A stretch of DNA of 64,000 nucleotides from Lachnospiraceae bacterium (GCA_910574965.1 CAJTDB010000012.1:26618-90617); one strand, 5' to 3'. Positions 1 through 8,763 are shown, numbered from the stretch's first letter. A program made the numbers and translations. Notes: generated by a model from the sequence alone, not told the origin.

Positions 1-168
1 ATGGCGCCCATGCAGATCCGGATTGCGGATGCGATAGGCTGTTCGCCGGAGGAAGCGCCTTATACAAGAAAGAACAGCAGGAAGGGGCCGATGATCGCCT
101 ATTCGGAAGGAGGCAGCATTTATCTGGAACCCATTACGAAGAAAGTAATCAACGACATCCGGATCTGA
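1..168 (+). CDS. minC: Septum site-determining protein MinC, C-terminal fragment
   Basis: The frame is open from the window edge and stops at 166-168, 35 bases before minD. The visible 55 residues contain a run with APMQIRIADAIG and end with an YLEPI segment, as in the C-terminal beta-helical domain of MinC, which binds MinD and FtsZ to block misplaced septa. The start lies outside the window, so length and N-terminal domain cannot be judged. The assignment rests on this short tail and on its place directly before minD and minE. Confidence 0.85.
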   Translation: MAPMQIRIADAIGCSPEEAPYTRKNSRKGPMIAYSEGGSIYLEPITKKVINDIRI

Positions 169-203
169 TCCGGTTATCGACAGGAAAGGTTGGAGGAAAC
201 AAT

Positions 204-989
204 ATGAGCGAAGTAATTGTTATTACATCCGGAAAGGGCGGCGTCGGCAAGACGACCACCACTGCAAATGTAGGAACCGGACTGGCAAAGATGGATCAGA
301 AAGTTGTCCTGATCGATACGGATATCGGACTGCGCAATCTGGATGTGGTTATGGGACTGGAGAACCGCATCGTTTACAATCTGGTGGATGTAGTGGAAGG
401 AAACTGCCGGATCAAACAGGCGCTGATTAAGGACAAGCGGTATCCGAATCTGTATCTGCTTCCGTCTGCCCAGACGCGGGACAAGACGGCAGTGAATCCG
501 GAGCAGATGATTAAGCTGATCGACGAACTGCGGGAAGAGTTCGATTACATACTTCTGGACTGTCCGGCAGGTATTGAGCAGGGCTTTAAAAATGCCATTG
601 CAGCGGCAGACCGTGCACTGATTGTAACAACGCCGGAAGTGTCTGCCATCCGCGATGCGGACCGGATCATCGGTCTTCTGGAAGCAAATGACATCCGCAA
701 TGCAGATCTCATTGTCAACCGCATTCGCATGGATATGGTGGAAAGCGGAAATATGATGTCTATGGACGATGTGGTGGAGATTCTTGCCATCGATCTTCTG
801 GGGGCAGTGCCGGATGACGAGAGCGTTGTCATTGCTACCAATCAGGGAGAACCCTGCGTGGGCGACAGTTCCCTGGCGGGACAGGCTTATATGAATATCT
901 GCCGCCGGGTCATGGGGGAAGAAGTTCCGTTTCTGGATCTGAAAATAAAGGATGGATTTTTCGGAAAGCTGAAGAAACTGTTCAAATAA
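204..989 (+). CDS. minD: Septum site-determining ATPase MinD
   Basis: MinD is a membrane-cycling ATPase that recruits MinC and, driven by MinE, restricts division to midcell. The 261-residue protein has the deviant Walker A box GKGGVGKTTTT near residues 10-20, an LIDTDIGLRNLD switch segment and YILLDCPAG near residue 115. It ends in a basic amphipathic tail (FFGKLKKLFK), the membrane-targeting helix of the family. A GGAGG ribosome site lies seven bases before the ATG. It sits between minC and minE, 17 bases before the latter, so the three are probably one transcript. Confidence 0.97.
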   Translation: MSEVIVITSGKGGVGKTTTTANVGTGLAKMDQKVVLIDTDIGLRNLDVVMGLENRIVYNLVDVVEGNCRIKQALIKDKRYPNLYLLPSAQTRDKTAVNPEQMIKLIDELREEFDYILLDCPAGIEQGFKNAIAAADRALIVTTPEVSAIRDADRIIGLLEANDIRNADLIVNRIRMDMVESGNMMSMDDVVEILAIDLLGAVPDDESVVIATNQGEPCVGDSSLAGQAYMNICRRVMGEEVPFLDLKIKDGFFGKLKKLFK

Positions 990-1006
990 AAAAGGGGGGC
1001 GAACAT

Positions 1007-1279
1007 ATGGCATTCATGGATTTCTTTCGGAAGAAGAATTCAGGGGAAATTGCGAAGGACCGGCTGAAACTGCTGTTGATTTCAGACCGTGCGAACTGCT
1101 CTCCGGAAATCATGGAAGCGATCAAAAACGATATTATTAAAGTGATTACAAAATATATGGAAATCGACAGTGAGGGGCTGGATATCCAAATCACACAGAC
1201 AGAGTCCGAGGGGGGCAACGGAACGGTGCCGGTACTCTGCGCCAATATTCCGGTGAAGGATATGAAGACTAGATCATAG
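1007..1279 (+). CDS. minE: Cell division topological specificity factor MinE
   Basis: This 90-residue protein starts with MAFMDFFRKKNSG, the membrane-binding N-terminus of MinE. The helix that contacts MinD follows (AKDRLKLLLISDR, residues 17-29), then the dimerisation domain with KYMEIDSEGLDIQ. MinE stimulates MinD ATP hydrolysis and gives the Min system its spatial pattern. A GGGGGG ribosome site precedes the ATG. Rod-shaped Clostridia with a full MinCDE set and RodA commonly carry this gene order, which supports the assignment. Confidence 0.95.
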   Translation: MAFMDFFRKKNSGEIAKDRLKLLLISDRANCSPEIMEAIKNDIIKVITKYMEIDSEGLDIQITQTESEGGNGTVPVLCANIPVKDMKTRS

Positions 1280-1293
1280 AAATCAGGTGAGAT

Positions 1294-2397
1294 ATGTTCA
1301 GACAATATCAACTGCGCGACTTTCGGCTGCGTCTGGTTGTATTCGTATATGCCATCACGATCCTTGGCATTCTCATCATCGGGAGTGCCAGGGCGGAAAA
1401 TCAAAGCCAGCAACTGTTCGGCATGGTTCTTGGGACCATTGCCATGCTTGCGTTTGCACTGATCGATTACCATTATATGCTGAACTTTTACTGGCTGATC
1501 TATGGATTTAATATGCTGCTGCTCATAGCTGTGCAGTTGGCAGGAACGAGGGTCAATGGTGCCAAACGATGGCTGGATTTGGGAGTTTTCCGGTTTCAGC
1601 CTTCGGATCTTACCAAGCTTTTGCTGATTTTGTTTTTTGCAAAGCTGTTTACGAAGTACCGGGAATCTATCAATTCCTGGAAAGTCATTTTTCTGTCCGG
1701 TGTCCTTTTGGCCATTCCTCTGTATTTTGTATATGAACAGCCGGACCTGTCCACGTCGATTACGATCATGTTTGTTTTCTGCGTTTTGATCTATATCGGA
1801 GGACTCAGTTATAAAATTATCGGTGCAGTACTTGCAATTTTGATACCATCTGCTATTATATTTATAAACTTAATTATGCAGGAGGGGCAGCAGATTCTGG
1901 ACGAATACCAGTTTAAGCGGATTATGGCCTGGCTGAATCCGGCAGAATATGCCGATGATGCATATCAGCAGCAGAATTCGATCATAGCCATCGGGTCCGG
2001 ACAGCTCTATGGAAAAGGGCTGTATAATAACGATATATCATCCGTAAAAAACGGAAATTTTATCGTAGAACCGCAGACGGATTTTATCTTTGCCGTAACC
2101 GGTGAGGAGCTGGGGTTTATCGGCTGTGCAGCGATCATTATCCTTTTGGCGCTGATTGTTATGGAATGTCTGTGGATTGGCAAGAATGCAAGAGAGCAGG
2201 AGGGAACGATCATCTGCTGCGGAATCGGCGGACTGATCGCATTTCAGAGCCTTGTCAATATATGCGTGGCTACAGGACTGATGCCGAATACAGGTATTAC
2301 ACTGCCCTTTGTAAGCTATGGGCTTACATCGCTTGTTATGCTGTATATGGGGATAGGGATTGTTTTAAATATAGGGCTTCAGCCCAGAAAATACTAA
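1294..2397 (+). CDS. rodA: Rod shape peptidoglycan polymerase RodA (SEDS family)
   Basis: This is an integral membrane glycosyltransferase of the SEDS (FtsW/RodA/SpoVE) family, which polymerises lipid II during cell elongation. The 367 residues form about ten hydrophobic segments. The family signature GAKRWLDLG followed by FQPSDLTK occurs near residues 89-110, and the C-terminal PFVSYGLTSLV replaces the usual PFxSYGG/S run. It starts 14 bases after minE with an AGGTGA ribosome site. The Min genes next door and the lack of a sporulation context favour RodA over FtsW or SpoVE. Confidence 0.9.
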   Translation: MFRQYQLRDFRLRLVVFVYAITILGILIIGSARAENQSQQLFGMVLGTIAMLAFALIDYHYMLNFYWLIYGFNMLLLIAVQLAGTRVNGAKRWLDLGVFRFQPSDLTKLLLILFFAKLFTKYRESINSWKVIFLSGVLLAIPLYFVYEQPDLSTSITIMFVFCVLIYIGGLSYKIIGAVLAILIPSAIIFINLIMQEGQQILDEYQFKRIMAWLNPAEYADDAYQQQNSIIAIGSGQLYGKGLYNNDISSVKNGNFIVEPQTDFIFAVTGEELGFIGCAAIIILLALIVMECLWIGKNAREQEGTIICCGIGGLIAFQSLVNICVATGLMPNTGITLPFVSYGLTSLVMLYMGIGIVLNIGLQPRKY

Positions 2398-2412
2398 CAA
2401 GGGGGTCAAACC

Positions 2413-2808
2413 ATGAACATCGGATTGATTGCGCATGATGCGAAAAAAGTCCTGATGCAGAATTTCTGCATCGCCTACAGAGGAATTCTCTGTAAAAATG
2501 AACTTTATGCAACCGGAACGACGGGACGTTTGATCGAGGAAGTGGCAAATTTAAGCGTTCATAAGTTTCTGGCAGGACATCTTGGAGGGGAACAGCAGCT
2601 TGGTGCCCAGATTGAACACAACCAGATTGACCTGGTGATCTTTCTGCGGGACCCGATCCAGCCAAAGAGACATGAACCGGACGTAAATAATGTGGTTCAT
2701 CTTTGTGACGTGCATAATATACCGATTGCGACCAATCTGGCCACTGCAGAGCTGTTGATTAAATCACTGGACAGAGGAGATATGGAGTGGCGTGAAATGT
2801 ACAAATAG
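2413..2808 (+). CDS. mgsA: Methylglyoxal synthase
   Basis: MgsA converts dihydroxyacetone phosphate to methylglyoxal and phosphate, an overflow bypass of lower glycolysis. At 131 residues it has normal length, with the phosphate-binding ATGTTG motif (33-38), IFLRDP, HEPDV near residue 96 and IPIATNLATAE near 110-120. The family motif GGDQQ reads GGEQQ here, so the position matching the catalytic Asp71 of the E. coli enzyme is Glu60. This is real in the DNA (gaa at 2590-2592). Its last 17 bases overlap the next gene, so the two are translationally linked. Confidence 0.93.
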   Translation: MNIGLIAHDAKKVLMQNFCIAYRGILCKNELYATGTTGRLIEEVANLSVHKFLAGHLGGEQQLGAQIEHNQIDLVIFLRDPIQPKRHEPDVNNVVHLCDVHNIPIATNLATAELLIKSLDRGDMEWREMYK

Positions 2809-3784
2809 AAAAAGCCTGCGTCTTTCGGCCTTTCTTCTGGCGGTGCTGGTTCTGGCCGGTTCTCTGAGCGGATGTTCGTGGGAGGAGGCACCGGACCGTG
2901 CATTTACCGCAGACCGTCCGGGGCTTGGCATCCAGGGACAGGCAGAGGCGGCAGATATTGCCTATTTTGCCGAAGACCTCTGTGTGGCGGCAGAGGATAT
3001 TAAGGCTATGGAAGCGGAGGCGGCGGATGGGCTGTCGGCCTGCTTCTTCTGCGTGGATACGAAAGAGATTCTTTACGCAAAAAATATTCACGGCCAGGTG
3101 TATCCGGCCAGTACCACTAAGATTATGACAGCGCTTTTGCTTCTGGAACAGGGAGATTTAGAGGCGCAGGCGACGGTGAGCAAGACGGCAATCACGCTGA
3201 ACGACAGCGGAGCGACTACCGCCAAGCTGAAAGAGGGCGACATTCTGACGCTCCGCCAGCTTCTGTACGCGCTTATGACGGTATCGGCCAATGATGCCGC
3301 CAATGTAATCGCAGAGAAGATCGGCGGGAGTATAGAAGGCTTTGTGGGCATGATGAATGAGAGGGCGGCAGCTCTTGGGGCGACAAACACGCATTTTGTC
3401 AATCCCCACGGACTTCATCATGAGGACCATTATACAACCGCGTATGATCTGTATCTGATCTTCCAGGAGGTCATAAAATACGATGCGTTTTTGGAGGTCA
3501 TTCGTGTGCCTTCCTATGAAACCACTTATATGTCGGCAGACGGAAGAGAAGTGTCTGCCTCCTGGTCCAGTTCGGATCGGTTCACAACGGGCGATGTGAC
3601 GGTTCCGGAGGGAGTGACTGCAGTGGGAGGAAAGACCGGTTCTACAAAGGCAGCGATGTCCTGCCTGGTGCAGCTTTTTGAAGATTCTGCCGGACAGCGT
3701 TATGTGGCTGTCATCCTGGGCTGCAGTGAGCGGGCAGTGCTGTACGAAGAGATGCAGGGCTTTTTATCAGGTTTGAACAATTAG
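2792..3784 (+). CDS. D-alanyl-D-alanine carboxypeptidase lipoprotein (peptidase S11)
   Basis: This is a penicillin-binding protein of the S11 family that trims the terminal D-alanine of peptidoglycan pentapeptides outside the membrane. All three active-site motifs are present: STTK (107-110), SAN in TVSANDAANV, and KTG in GGKTGSTKAA. The N-terminus has a hydrophobic stretch ending in LSGC, so Cys28 is a likely lipidation site rather than the usual cleaved signal plus C-terminal anchor. The chosen GTG start overlaps mgsA by 17 bases; a GGAG lies eight bases upstream. It is distinctly DacF/DacB-like, but the subtype is not certain. Confidence 0.9.
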   Translation: MKCTNRKSLRLSAFLLAVLVLAGSLSGCSWEEAPDRAFTADRPGLGIQGQAEAADIAYFAEDLCVAAEDIKAMEAEAADGLSACFFCVDTKEILYAKNIHGQVYPASTTKIMTALLLLEQGDLEAQATVSKTAITLNDSGATTAKLKEGDILTLRQLLYALMTVSANDAANVIAEKIGGSIEGFVGMMNERAAALGATNTHFVNPHGLHHEDHYTTAYDLYLIFQEVIKYDAFLEVIRVPSYETTYMSADGREVSASWSSSDRFTTGDVTVPEGVTAVGGKTGSTKAAMSCLVQLFEDSAGQRYVAVILGCSERAVLYEEMQGFLSGLNN

Positions 3785-3787
3785 TTC

Positions 3788-3816
3788 TTGTATTCTGCTA
3801 CTCTCAATGGTATAAT
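3788..3816 (+). promoter_or_regulatory. sigmaA-type promoter for the small P-loop gene
   Basis: TTGTAT and a perfect TATAAT are separated by 17 bases, starting directly after the carboxypeptidase stop codon and 38 bases before the next start codon. Confidence 0.7.
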
Positions 3817-3853
3817 ATGACTAACAAGTCAGGATACCTAAGGAGGGCAAACT

Positions 3854-4264
3854 ATGATACAGTTGGTAATAGGAGATAAGGGCGAAGGCAAGACGAAGAA
3901 GATGCTGGATTACGTACACGAAGCCATCAAGACGGCAACCGGTAATCTGGTATATCTGGATAAGTCATCCCGCAATATTCATGAGCTGGATAACAAAGTT
4001 CGTCTGATAAATGTATCAGAGTATCCGATTCAGAATACAGATCAGTTTATCGGTTTTATCTGCGGGATCTGTTCTCAGGATTACGATCTGGAAGCTATGT
4101 ATCTGGATGGTTTTTTAAAGATTGCAAAGCTGGAGGGAAAAGATGTTTCCGACGCGCTTAGCCAGCTCAATCAGATCAGTGAACAGTTTAAAGTAAAGCT
4201 TGTACTCAGTGTAACCATGAATAAGGACGAGCTGCCGGAATTTGCCAGAGCACAGGTGATCTAG
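3854..4264 (+). CDS. Small P-loop protein of unknown function
   Basis: The 136-residue protein opens with a Walker A-like box, GDKGEGKT (residues 7-14), after a hydrophobic strand, and has a possible Walker B-like strand around MYLDG. Proteins like this are often labelled PilT-like ATP-binding in Clostridia, but I see no pilus ATPase domains and the length is far too short for one. It has its own promoter and a strong terminator, so it is a single-gene unit between the cell-wall cluster and the division cluster. It may take part in cell envelope growth, but that is inferred only from position. Confidence 0.75.
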   Translation: MIQLVIGDKGEGKTKKMLDYVHEAIKTATGNLVYLDKSSRNIHELDNKVRLINVSEYPIQNTDQFIGFICGICSQDYDLEAMYLDGFLKIAKLEGKDVSDALSQLNQISEQFKVKLVLSVTMNKDELPEFARAQVI

Positions 4265-4292
4265 GATTCAGACACAGCTACATAAATATCAC

Positions 4293-4326
4293 AGCGGATG
4301 CCCACATAAGGACATCCGCTTTTTTC
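4293..4326 (+). terminator. Rho-independent terminator
   Basis: A perfect 8-bp stem (AGCGGATG / CATCCGCT) with a 12-base loop is followed by a T run. It closes the preceding single-gene unit. Confidence 0.9.
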
Positions 4327-4370
4327 TAGAATATGTTTGAAAATGTCAGTAGGTTTGGAGGAATGGGCGA

Positions 4371-5780
4371 ATGGCGGGACGCCGCAGAAGGGGTAAGGTT
4401 GTCAACATGCGCAAAAAAAGGCCGATTAATATCGACCTGGTCTTTTTTGGCGCGGTGGCAGTTTACATATGTGTAATCTGCTATATGGCAATGAGTACGG
4501 AACATATTGCGGGGTATGAAGTAAATGCGGGCAGTCTGTCGGTGAACCATACCTACACCGGCTTTGCGCTTCGGGAGGAGCGGATCTTTCATGCGGAGAC
4601 ATCCGGATATGTGAGTTATTATGCAAGAGAGGGGGAACGGGTGTCCGGTTCTTCACTGGTCTATACCATTGATGAAAAGGGGGAGATCAACGCGCTGATT
4701 CAGCAGAATGCGGAGAATGTGGACTTGACGGACGAAAATTTTGCAGTCATTCGGGGCAGTATCCGCAGCTATATGAATGAGTACAGCGATCTGGATTTTT
4801 CGAAGGTATATGATTTTGAAACCTCCCTGGAAGGTTCTGTTATGGATCTTTTGAATCAGAACATGCTGGAGAGTTTGGAGGATGCAGGGGAAGATACAAT
4901 GTTCTCCAGAATCTATGCGGGGGATATCGGGATACTGGAATATTATACCGACGGATATGAAGAGACGACGGCAGACAGTCTTACCGAGGAGATGCTGACG
5001 CCGGCAGATTATGAAAAGGTCAGTCTGAAAAAAGATTTGATCCAGTCCGGGGAGGCTGTATATAAGCTGGCCGTTTCGGAAAAATGGAGCCTGGTCGTTC
5101 CGCTGACAGAAGAGGAGACAGCGGGATTCCAGAAGGAGGAGAGAAAGTTTATGGAGGTGGAATTCACCAGGGACCATACAAGGGCCTGGGCGGATTTCTC
5201 TATCATTTATGTGGGTGCAACACCCTGCGCCAAACTGGATTTTAACAATTCCATGGTCCGTTTTGCGGATCTGCGATATGTGGAAGTGGAATTTCTGATT
5301 GATGACGAGGTAGGACTCAAAATTCCCAATACTGCCATTGTGGAAAAGGATTTTTATACGGTTCCCAGGGCATTTCTGGAAAAAGTAGAGGATCAGGACG
5401 GGTTTATGAAGGAAGTCTATGATGAAAACGGGCAGCCAAGCGTGGAGTTTGTGCCTATGATCCTGTATTATGAAGATGAAGAGGACTATTATATTGATCC
5501 GAAGGAGTCCGATTATTCCACAGGGGCGCTGAAGATGCCTCTTGGAACATTTCTGGTGTCGGAAGATTCTCAGGAACGCTATCAGATCGGCGCAAGCCGT
5601 ACACTAAAGGGAGTTTATAATATCAACAAAGGATATACGCAGTTTCGCCAGATCAATATCCTGTATCAGAACGAGGAATTTGCCCTGGTGGAAGAGGGGA
5701 CCAGTTTCGGCCTGACGGTCTATGACCGGATTGTGCTGAATGGCCAGGTAGTGGACGAAGACGAAGTGATCTACAAGTAA
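4371..5780 (+). CDS. HlyD-like single-pass membrane protein of the division cluster
   Basis: The 469-residue protein has a basic start, one membrane segment (around residues 23-42, with FFGAVAVYICVICYMA), and a large external part. Just after the membrane segment comes a beta-rich stretch with YTGFALREERIF and GYVSYYAREGERV, the pattern of a biotinyl-lipoyl-like half-domain in HlyD-type adaptor proteins. Members of this family lie before yggS and sepF in many Clostridia, as here, with an 11-base gap to yggS. No transporter partner is nearby, so a role in envelope or septum assembly is more likely than export, but this is inference. GGAGG precedes the chosen ATG. Confidence 0.75.
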   Translation: MAGRRRRGKVVNMRKKRPINIDLVFFGAVAVYICVICYMAMSTEHIAGYEVNAGSLSVNHTYTGFALREERIFHAETSGYVSYYAREGERVSGSSLVYTIDEKGEINALIQQNAENVDLTDENFAVIRGSIRSYMNEYSDLDFSKVYDFETSLEGSVMDLLNQNMLESLEDAGEDTMFSRIYAGDIGILEYYTDGYEETTADSLTEEMLTPADYEKVSLKKDLIQSGEAVYKLAVSEKWSLVVPLTEEETAGFQKEERKFMEVEFTRDHTRAWADFSIIYVGATPCAKLDFNNSMVRFADLRYVEVEFLIDDEVGLKIPNTAIVEKDFYTVPRAFLEKVEDQDGFMKEVYDENGQPSVEFVPMILYYEDEEDYYIDPKESDYSTGALKMPLGTFLVSEDSQERYQIGASRTLKGVYNINKGYTQFRQINILYQNEEFALVEEGTSFGLTVYDRIVLNGQVVDEDEVIYK

Positions 5781-5791
5781 GGAGTGAAAAG

Positions 5792-6475
5792 ATGGTACAG
5801 GAAAATTACAGAGAGGTAGAAGAAAAAGTCTTAAGGGCATGCGAAAGATGCGGAAGGGACCGCCGGGAAGTGACGCTGATTGCGGTCAGCAAGACCAAAC
5901 CGGTCCGTATGATCCAGGAGGCTGTGGAAGCGGGAGCGGTCGTCTTCGGAGAGAATAAAGTGCAGGAACTGTGTGAAAAATATGAACTGCTGCCAAAAGA
6001 GCTGCACTGGCACATGATCGGGCATCTTCAGAGAAATAAAGTAAAATACGTGGTAGATAAAGCAGAATTGATTCATTCGGTGGACTCATTTCGTCTTGCA
6101 GAGGAGATCAGCAAAGAGGCGGGAAAGAAAAATGTACAGGCAGGGATTCTGATTGAAGTCAATGTGGCGGAGGAAGAAAGCAAGTTTGGAGTTGCTGTAA
6201 AAGATACCGAAGAGCTGATTCGGAGCATTTCCGGATTGCCGAACATATGTATTTACGGGCTGATGACGATCGCTCCCTATGTGGAGGATCCGGAGGAAAA
6301 TCGCCCAATATTCCGCAGTTTGGCGAAATTGGCTGTTGACATCAAAAAGAAAAACATTGATAATGTACGTATGGATGTGCTTTCTATGGGCATGACAGGA
6401 GATTATGAAGTGGCTATAGAAGAGGGCGCAACGATGGTGCGCGTCGGGACCGGAATCTTTGGCGGGCGGAATTAG
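5792..6475 (+). CDS. YggS-family pyridoxal phosphate homeostasis protein
   Basis: This family (YggS/YlmE/PROSC) binds pyridoxal phosphate on a TIM-barrel fold and buffers the cofactor; it has no known enzymatic reaction. The 227 residues contain the cofactor lysine in LIAVSKTKP (near residue 35), the signature GENKVQEL, WHMIGHLQRNK, and the phosphate-binding end MGMTGDYEVAIEEG with VRVGTGIFG. Its place between the HlyD-like gene and sepF matches ylmE of Firmicutes division clusters. AAGGAG lies just upstream of the ATG. Confidence 0.93.
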   Translation: MVQENYREVEEKVLRACERCGRDRREVTLIAVSKTKPVRMIQEAVEAGAVVFGENKVQELCEKYELLPKELHWHMIGHLQRNKVKYVVDKAELIHSVDSFRLAEEISKEAGKKNVQAGILIEVNVAEEESKFGVAVKDTEELIRSISGLPNICIYGLMTIAPYVEDPEENRPIFRSLAKLAVDIKKKNIDNVRMDVLSMGMTGDYEVAIEEGATMVRVGTGIFGGRN

Positions 6476-6496
6476 GAAGGGTAAAGGAGAGTGCGT

Positions 6497-7021
6497 ATGA
6501 GCTTTTTAGATAAAATCATGGATACGATGCATCTGGGCAGTGATGACTATGATGATGACGATTATGACGATTTTGACGATGACGATTATGATGACCGTCC
6601 AAGGAGAAAGAGCGTCTTTACGAAAAAGGACCGGGACTACGACTATGATATGGAAGATGATGTAATCACAGATTCCGGTAAGGTAAAATCAGTCAAGCAG
6701 CAGTCAAGGATCACACCCATGCGTTCAAGAAAGACCAGCAACGGCATGGAAGTATGCGTATTCAAGCCAACGGACTTTGACGAGGCCAGGGAGATCACCG
6801 ATACATTGCTTGGCAACTGCACGGTGGTACTGAACTTTGAGGGTCTGGATGTGGAGATTGCCCAGCGGATCATCGATTTTACTTCGGGTTCCTGCTACGC
6901 CATTGGCGGAAATCTCCAGAAAGTTTCCAATTATATTTTCATTGTGACACCCAAAAGTGTGGATATTTCCGGGGATTTTCAGGATATTATATCGGGAGCC
7001 TTTGATATCCCGACCATATAG
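6497..7021 (+). CDS. sepF: Cell division protein SepF
   Basis: SepF anchors FtsZ polymers to the membrane and shapes the septum in Gram-positive bacteria. The 174-residue product starts MSFLDKIMDTMHLG, the amphipathic membrane helix, followed by an extreme acidic linker (residues 16-33 are only Asp, Tyr and Phe), a basic patch, and the C-terminal SepF domain with VCVFKPTDFDEA, VVLNFEG and the final FIVTPKSVDISG. A GTG six bases upstream is in frame, but AAGGAG is spaced correctly (seven bases) only for the ATG chosen. It closes the hlyD-yggS-sepF unit. Confidence 0.93.
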   Translation: MSFLDKIMDTMHLGSDDYDDDDYDDFDDDDYDDRPRRKSVFTKKDRDYDYDMEDDVITDSGKVKSVKQQSRITPMRSRKTSNGMEVCVFKPTDFDEAREITDTLLGNCTVVLNFEGLDVEIAQRIIDFTSGSCYAIGGNLQKVSNYIFIVTPKSVDISGDFQDIISGAFDIPTI

Positions 7022-7041
7022 ACAAGAGAACAGCCGTCATA

Positions 7042-7092
7042 AAATATGGTTCCACAGTCCGGTCTGCCGGATGCCGGGAACCATATTTTTTC
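7042..7092 (+). terminator. Terminator between sepF and aroB
   Basis: A perfect 12-bp stem (AAATATGGTTCC / GGAACCATATTT) encloses a second small CCGG hairpin and runs into T residues. It ends the sepF transcript; aroB starts 29 bases later and so needs a promoter inside or just after it. Confidence 0.88.
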
Positions 7093-7120
7093 TGTATACA
7101 AGAGAATGGGGAAAGAGCAT

Positions 7121-8248
7121 ATGAACAGAAAATTGCATGTAAAACAAGAAGGAAAAAGCGGTTATGATATCTGGCTGGAGCCGGATTTTGACCGTTTGCC
7201 CGCTGCGCTGGCAGAACTTTCTGCGCAGAAACGGAAAATCTGTATCGTTACAGATACCCATGTGGCAGAACTTTACGAAAAGGAGATTAAACAGATACTT
7301 TCCGGGTGCTGTACAAAGGTATCCGTTTTCGTCTTTCCGGCAGGAGAGGAGCATAAAACACTGGATACGGTCCGCAGTCTGTATGAGCATCTGATACGGG
7401 AGCAGTATGACCGAAAGGACCTTTTGGCGGCTCTCGGAGGAGGGGTAGTAGGGGACCTGACCGGTTTTGCGGCGGCCACTTATCTTAGAGGGATCGATTT
7501 TATTCAGATTCCCACTACGCTTCTCTCTCAGGTGGATTCCAGCATTGGCGGGAAGACCGGCGTGGATTTTGACGCTTACAAAAATATGGTAGGGGCATTT
7601 CATATGCCGCGACTTGTATATATGAATTTGTCTGTCCTGAAAAGCCTGCCCAAACATCAGTTCTCTTCCGGTATGGCGGAGATCATTAAACATGGTCTGA
7701 TTCAGGATCAGAACTACTGGCAGTGGCTTCAAGAGAACCAGGAGGCGGTTCTGGAGGGAGATGTAGAGGCGCTTCTTTCTATGGTTGGTGAAAGCTGCCG
7801 GATTAAGGGGCATGTAGTGGAAGAGGACCCGACAGAACAGGGAATCCGTGCCTGGCTGAACTATGGACATACGATTGGACACGCAGTAGAAAAGCTGAAA
7901 GATTTTCAGATGAGTCATGGGGAGTGTGTGGCTGTCGGCTGTGTGGCAGCGGCACAGCTTTCCTTTCGCAGGGGTTTTCTGACAGCGGATATGTGCGGGA
8001 AAATAGAACGTACGTTTGCTGAATATGGGCTTCCGGTCCGTGTGGAAGGGCTGTGCCCCAAGGAGATTTTAAAGACAACGAAGCTGGATAAGAAGATGGA
8101 AGCCGGAGCGATTAAATTTGTGCTGCTTCGCCGGATTGGGGAGGCGTATGTGGCAAAAGATGTATCGGACGAGGAACTCCTTATGGGCATTCAGTATATC
8201 TGCAAAGACAAAGAAATGGAAAATGTAAGACAGGAGAATGCAAGATGA
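7121..8248 (+). CDS. aroB: 3-dehydroquinate synthase
   Basis: AroB makes 3-dehydroquinate from DAHP in the shikimate pathway, using NAD and zinc. The 375-residue protein has the NAD-binding LGGGVVGDLTGFAAATYLRG run (near residue 105), PTTLLSQVDSSIGGKTGVD, the helix MAEIIKHGLI, and the zinc-ligand motif NYGHTIGHAVE. The ATG chosen follows GGGGAAAGAG; upstream in-frame codons lie inside the terminator hairpin and were rejected. It overlaps lspA by four bases (ATGA), an unusual pairing of an aromatic amino acid gene with lipoprotein maturation. Confidence 0.96.
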   Translation: MNRKLHVKQEGKSGYDIWLEPDFDRLPAALAELSAQKRKICIVTDTHVAELYEKEIKQILSGCCTKVSVFVFPAGEEHKTLDTVRSLYEHLIREQYDRKDLLAALGGGVVGDLTGFAAATYLRGIDFIQIPTTLLSQVDSSIGGKTGVDFDAYKNMVGAFHMPRLVYMNLSVLKSLPKHQFSSGMAEIIKHGLIQDQNYWQWLQENQEAVLEGDVEALLSMVGESCRIKGHVVEEDPTEQGIRAWLNYGHTIGHAVEKLKDFQMSHGECVAVGCVAAAQLSFRRGFLTADMCGKIERTFAEYGLPVRVEGLCPKEILKTTKLDKKMEAGAIKFVLLRRIGEAYVAKDVSDEELLMGIQYICKDKEMENVRQENAR

Positions 8249-8763
8249 AAAGATGGCTGTACCGTCCGTGGGCAGTGGTGCTTACGACGGTTTTACTGAT
8301 CGCACTGGACCAGGTGACGAAAGGACTTGCGGTCCGGTATCTGAAAGGAAAGGATGCTTTTGTCCTCTGGAGGGGCGTGTTTGAACTCCGTTATCTGGAA
8401 AACAGGGGGGCGGCTTTTGGGATGCTTCAGGGACAGCGGTTTTTCTTTCTGCTCACGGGGTTGCTGGTTTTTGCGGCAGTTCTTTATTTCTTCCGGTATG
8501 TGTCTGAAAATCGGCGTTTCTGGCCCCTTCGTTTGATTGCGGTTTTTATTCTGGCAGGGGCCTGGGGTAATATGATCGATCGGCTGCGGCTGTCCTATGT
8601 GGTGGATTTCTTTTATTTTGTTCTGATTGATTTTCCGATCTTTAATGTGGCAGACATCTACGTGAGCGTGGGGACTGCGGTTCTGGCTTTTCTGATCTTT
8701 TTCTATTATAAAGACGAGGAGCTGAGTCACCTGCTGGAGAAGAGAAAGAAGGGCCGCCTGTGA
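8245..8763 (+). CDS. lspA: Lipoprotein signal peptidase
   Basis: LspA is the membrane aspartyl protease that cleaves the signal peptide of lipid-modified prolipoproteins. The 172 residues contain four hydrophobic segments and the family motifs LENRGAAFG, AGAWGNMIDRL and FPIFNVADI; the Asp residues in the last two are the catalytic pair. The gene starts inside the aroB stop codon and ends inside the rluD start, so the three are tightly coupled. Likely substrates in this window include the solute-binding protein and the D,D-carboxypeptidase. Confidence 0.96.
   Translation: MKRWLYRPWAVVLTTVLLIALDQVTKGLAVRYLKGKDAFVLWRGVFELRYLENRGAAFGMLQGQRFFFLLTGLLVFAAVLYFFRYVSENRRFWPLRLIAVFILAGAWGNMIDRLRLSYVVDFFYFVLIDFPIFNVADIYVSVGTAVLAFLIFFYYKDEELSHLLEKRKKGRL

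Noticed and set aside
174..1013. Long open frame antisense to minD (279 codons)
   Set aside because: It mirrors a firmly identified gene, has no motif or ribosome site, and its residue mix (many His, Cys, Arg) is typical of reverse-strand shadows.
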